Below, piece after piece: positions 61,857 through 64,000 of a stretch of DNA of 64,000 nt. A program made the position numbers and the translations under genes. The stretch is taken from positions 203,042-267,041 of the forward strand of contig NW_019774314.1 of NCBI RefSeq assembly GCF_001039355.2, read 5' to 3'. Source of the stretch: Lingula anatina. Its lineage: Eukaryota > Brachiopoda > Lingulata > Lingulida > Lingulidae. The notes under the pieces were generated by a model. It was not told the origin of the DNA and did no database searches. It saw nothing but the letters and a program-made list of their open reading frames with translations. Positions within the stretch are counted from its first letter, which is position 1. Each line of letters starts with the position of its first letter.

Positions 61857-62900
61857 TCAATCAGTACATCCCGTCACAGAATACATGGAAATCTGATTAG
61901 TCTGATCTGCGACCAGTATTTTGCTATTGTCACTTCCCCAGGAGCAAACACAGTTTATTTTTGAAGTATGCTGAATAACATGTTTTTCAGAATCAGCAAT
62001 AACCCACTCCGGATTGCCATCTTCTTGCTGATCCAAAAGAGTCCATATCCGTATCTGGCAGTCATTGCCACCAGAGATGAGCTTAGGGGCGTGGCCACCA
62101 TCCCCCGGGGGGTCGGCCTTCCCAGATCCCTGGGGTGTGAAATCCACTGAAGATACTCCCTGGGTGTGTCCATATAAAGTTTGCCCTGCCTCTAGCTGCT
62201 TTTTACTGCTAGTCATAATCTGTATTTTGCCATTTTCGAGTCCACATGCTGTGTGACTCCCATCTGGTGTTAAAGCAATTGAATGTATGAAGGGAGGGTT
62301 GATGAAGTATTCCGTGGCATTCTCCTTCTCATCCCCAATTTCCTGCATGTTAATCTTCTTGATTGCCCGTCCTCTGGAGAAATCCCAGTGGATGAGATTA
62401 CAGTCAAATCCACCACTTAGCAATTCCCATGGTCTCTGAGGCCGAAAACAAACAGAGGAGCAGATATTGGAGTGCTTGCATAGAGTCTTATAAACTTTCC
62501 TCTCTTGTAAATTTATTACCTTTATTGTGTTGGCATCATCACAGGCAGCTAAAAAAGTTCCCTGTTCGTTCACCGTGACCTGGTTTACTTCATCCTCATT
62601 GATCTCAAACTGGTGAACAGGTGACGTCCCTGACCTCAAGTCATAAATGAATACTCCCTGCCCCGCGGCAGAATATACCATGTTTTGATTTGACTTCGAA
62701 CTACAGACCGATGCCACGTCTTCTTCTTGATTGGGGGAGCATATCTTGGTCACTGCCTTCCCCTCAGTGTTCCAAACAATGATCTCTCCCTGCTCTGCTC
62801 CAGAGACGAGCTGACCATCGGGATGGACGTCAAGACAGAGGACAGTTTCATTGTGGCCACTTAGATGTATCAGAGACTGCCGTGAGAGAGAGCTGGACAT
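61857..62900 (-). CDS. WDR53: WD repeat-containing protein 53-like, copy B
   Basis: Intact 347-aa ORF, same structure as copy A: single coding exon, AG acceptor three bases before the ATG, 5' UTR intron from 63272 to 62904 on the minus strand (only about 0.37 kb, because the foldback transposon is absent). WD40 motifs include SGHNETVLCLDVHPDG, KHSNICSSVCFRPQRP, ISGGNDCQIRIW and ILVADQTNQISMYSV. Differences from copy A include FRPQRP (the commoner WDR53 form) versus FRPQRS and SVDF versus SVYF, with copy B closer to the WD consensus at several sites. It may be a true paralogue or the other haplotype of copy A. Confidence 0.9.
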   Translation of the reverse strand: MSSSLSRQSLIHLSGHNETVLCLDVHPDGQLVSGAEQGEIIVWNTEGKAVTKICSPNQEEDVASVCSSKSNQNMVYSAAGQGVFIYDLRSGTSPVHQFEINEDEVNQVTVNEQGTFLAACDDANTIKVINLQERKVYKTLCKHSNICSSVCFRPQRPWELLSGGFDCNLIHWDFSRGRAIKKINMQEIGDEKENATEYFINPPFIHSIALTPDGSHTACGLENGKIQIMTSSKKQLEAGQTLYGHTQGVSSVDFTPQGSGKADPPGDGGHAPKLISGGNDCQIRIWTLLDQQEDGNPEWVIADSEKHVIQHTSKINCVCSWGSDNSKILVADQTNQISMYSVTGCTD

Positions 62901-63273
62901 CCTCTGAAAATTTAATAATAATATCCTATGATTCTATTGACAAATTGACAATATAACAAATAAAACTTGTCAATAACCTTAATCTCGGCGTTCCACAAGG
63001 GGCCCGCAGCTATAGTCCGAAGGTTCATTGGCCCGAATGTTCACTAAAGAACCTTCGGACCACCAAACCCTTGATTTAAAAACTGATGAAAATGTCACGA
63101 TTTTTCAGACCAATGAACCTTCGGACCAGTGAAACTTCGGACTATCGAGACGCCGCCTTCCACAACACATAACAGCCGATGAATGATTTACGGCTTTTTG
63201 CGAGAAAATACCAATTACGTCACATTTAGAATGATTATTTCGACTAAATCAATCTGATACTTCGACACTTACC

Positions 63274-64000
63274 TAAATGGACAGCCGATCAGGTTCTTAC
63301 TGCCCTTTACTTTTTTAAAATATATACTTGCGTTCCAAAAGAGGAAGAAACAAGGTTTTCATTAAAAGGGAAATAAATTGCATCCACTGTACCGCACGTA
63401 GTGTCAATGCACAAGACAAGCTGAGGTCAAGAAGTGGGACTTAATTTCTGTATATAAAACTTAGGATATTTATACTGTTGAATGATTGACTAAAATCTGT
63501 GAGGATCAATTTGACGTCAGTATAAGTGTCCTAATACAAATATGCAGAATTGTTCATAAATAATCTAGAAAAATAAGCTGAAAATATTTTTCAGCTTTTG
63601 CCCCCATCTCATGTTATCATATGTGACATGGCTAGAAAAGGTAGATTCGGTTGATTGTTCTTTAGTGGATGACATTAATATTCATTTTGCTTGTTGCTCT
63701 CCAAAGTTACTGATTAACTGGTGTTAAGATAAGAGGTTGTGTGTGCATCAAACTGTCACCATTGCTGTGACATCTTCCAGCCTTTAATCCAACATTTTTG
63801 CCAAAATGAAAGTAATGCTGGCCACTCTCACCAAATATTTAAACACAAATGAAATATTTTATACATTGTTAAGTCTGGTCTTCAAGTCAAGTGGGTAACA
63901 TATAAAACATTTTGATCAAGAACATGTTAATTTATAAATTATTGATTTTTTAGCTCTGCTTAAACTGGACTTTGGGTAGTTAAAAGCTCCTCAAGTCAAT
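63274..64000 (-). other. Upstream region of WDR53 copy B
   Basis: Contains the untranslated first exon (ending 63273 on the minus strand) and flank shared with copy A; no other gene seen. Confidence 0.45.

Larger units (their letters stand above)
60072..64000. repeat. WDR53-region duplicate B
   Basis: Counterpart of 27695-28615 plus 46589-51230, in the same orientation, lacking both the 18-kb interruption and the foldback element. Homology runs to the window edge. Coding divergence is about 5% at the protein level for WDR53. Confidence 0.85.

Overview
This is a eukaryotic, probably marine-invertebrate, window. I favour a lancelet (Branchiostoma-like) genome. The reasons are small exons with GT-AG introns, heavy exon-shuffling architectures (chitin-binding plus LamG; GCC2/GCC3 modules), a chordate-style LAMP tail, many short TIR elements, and local duplicates that differ by about the amount expected between highly heterozygous haplotypes. 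No prokaryotic features, rRNA, tRNA or CRISPR were recognised. Species assignment is inference.

Layout. (1) 970-14726, plus strand: a secreted chitin-binding (peritrophin-A) / LamG protein, built from nine coding exons whose phases agree. Its domain order resembles the C-terminal part of molluscan Pif/BMSP matrix proteins. Inside its largest intron (5766-12953) sit two intact, intronless, signal-peptide-bearing genes (6646-7548 and 10822-11727). They encode animal proteins with the architecture of violaxanthin de-epoxidase (VDE): a Cys-rich domain followed by a VDE-type lipocalin. They arose by tandem duplication of a unit of about 2.4 kb. This is the most striking content of the window. (2) 14.7-28 kb: mobile-element territory. 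It holds three TIR/MITE families with recognisable ends, a broken Tc1 transposase, a LINE endonuclease fragment, and the last two exons of a cytosolic sulfotransferase on the minus strand. (3) 28.6-46.6 kb: three copies of a ~3 kb TIR element (CAGTCATATGGC ends). They bracket an unknown 177-aa ORF and a multi-exon membrane protein with two GCC2/GCC3 modules. (4) 46.6-51.2 kb: a WDR53-like gene (minus), with a 1.65-kb foldback element carrying a 9-bp target duplication in its 5' intron. (5) 54.7-58.9 kb: a LAMP family lysosomal membrane glycoprotein (minus) with a classical GYxx-hydrophobic tail and probably a long 3' UTR. (6) 60.07-64.0 kb: a second copy of the WDR53 region, lacking both insertions.

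Structural reading. Single N bases lie exactly where homology breaks: 30580 (middle of a transposon), 33601 (1 base past the end of a transposon), and 60059 (where a MITE is cut and the WDR53 duplicate starts). The flanks of the transposon half at 28616 and of the one ending at 46585 share the same 3-bp ATG duplication, and together match the uninterrupted site in the second WDR53 copy. So the 15-18 kb between them is either a composite transposition carrying host genes or, more simply, an assembly join or haplotype duplication. Genes next to these joins (the GCC2/GCC3 membrane protein and LAMP) each lack an expected terminal exon, which fits that reading.
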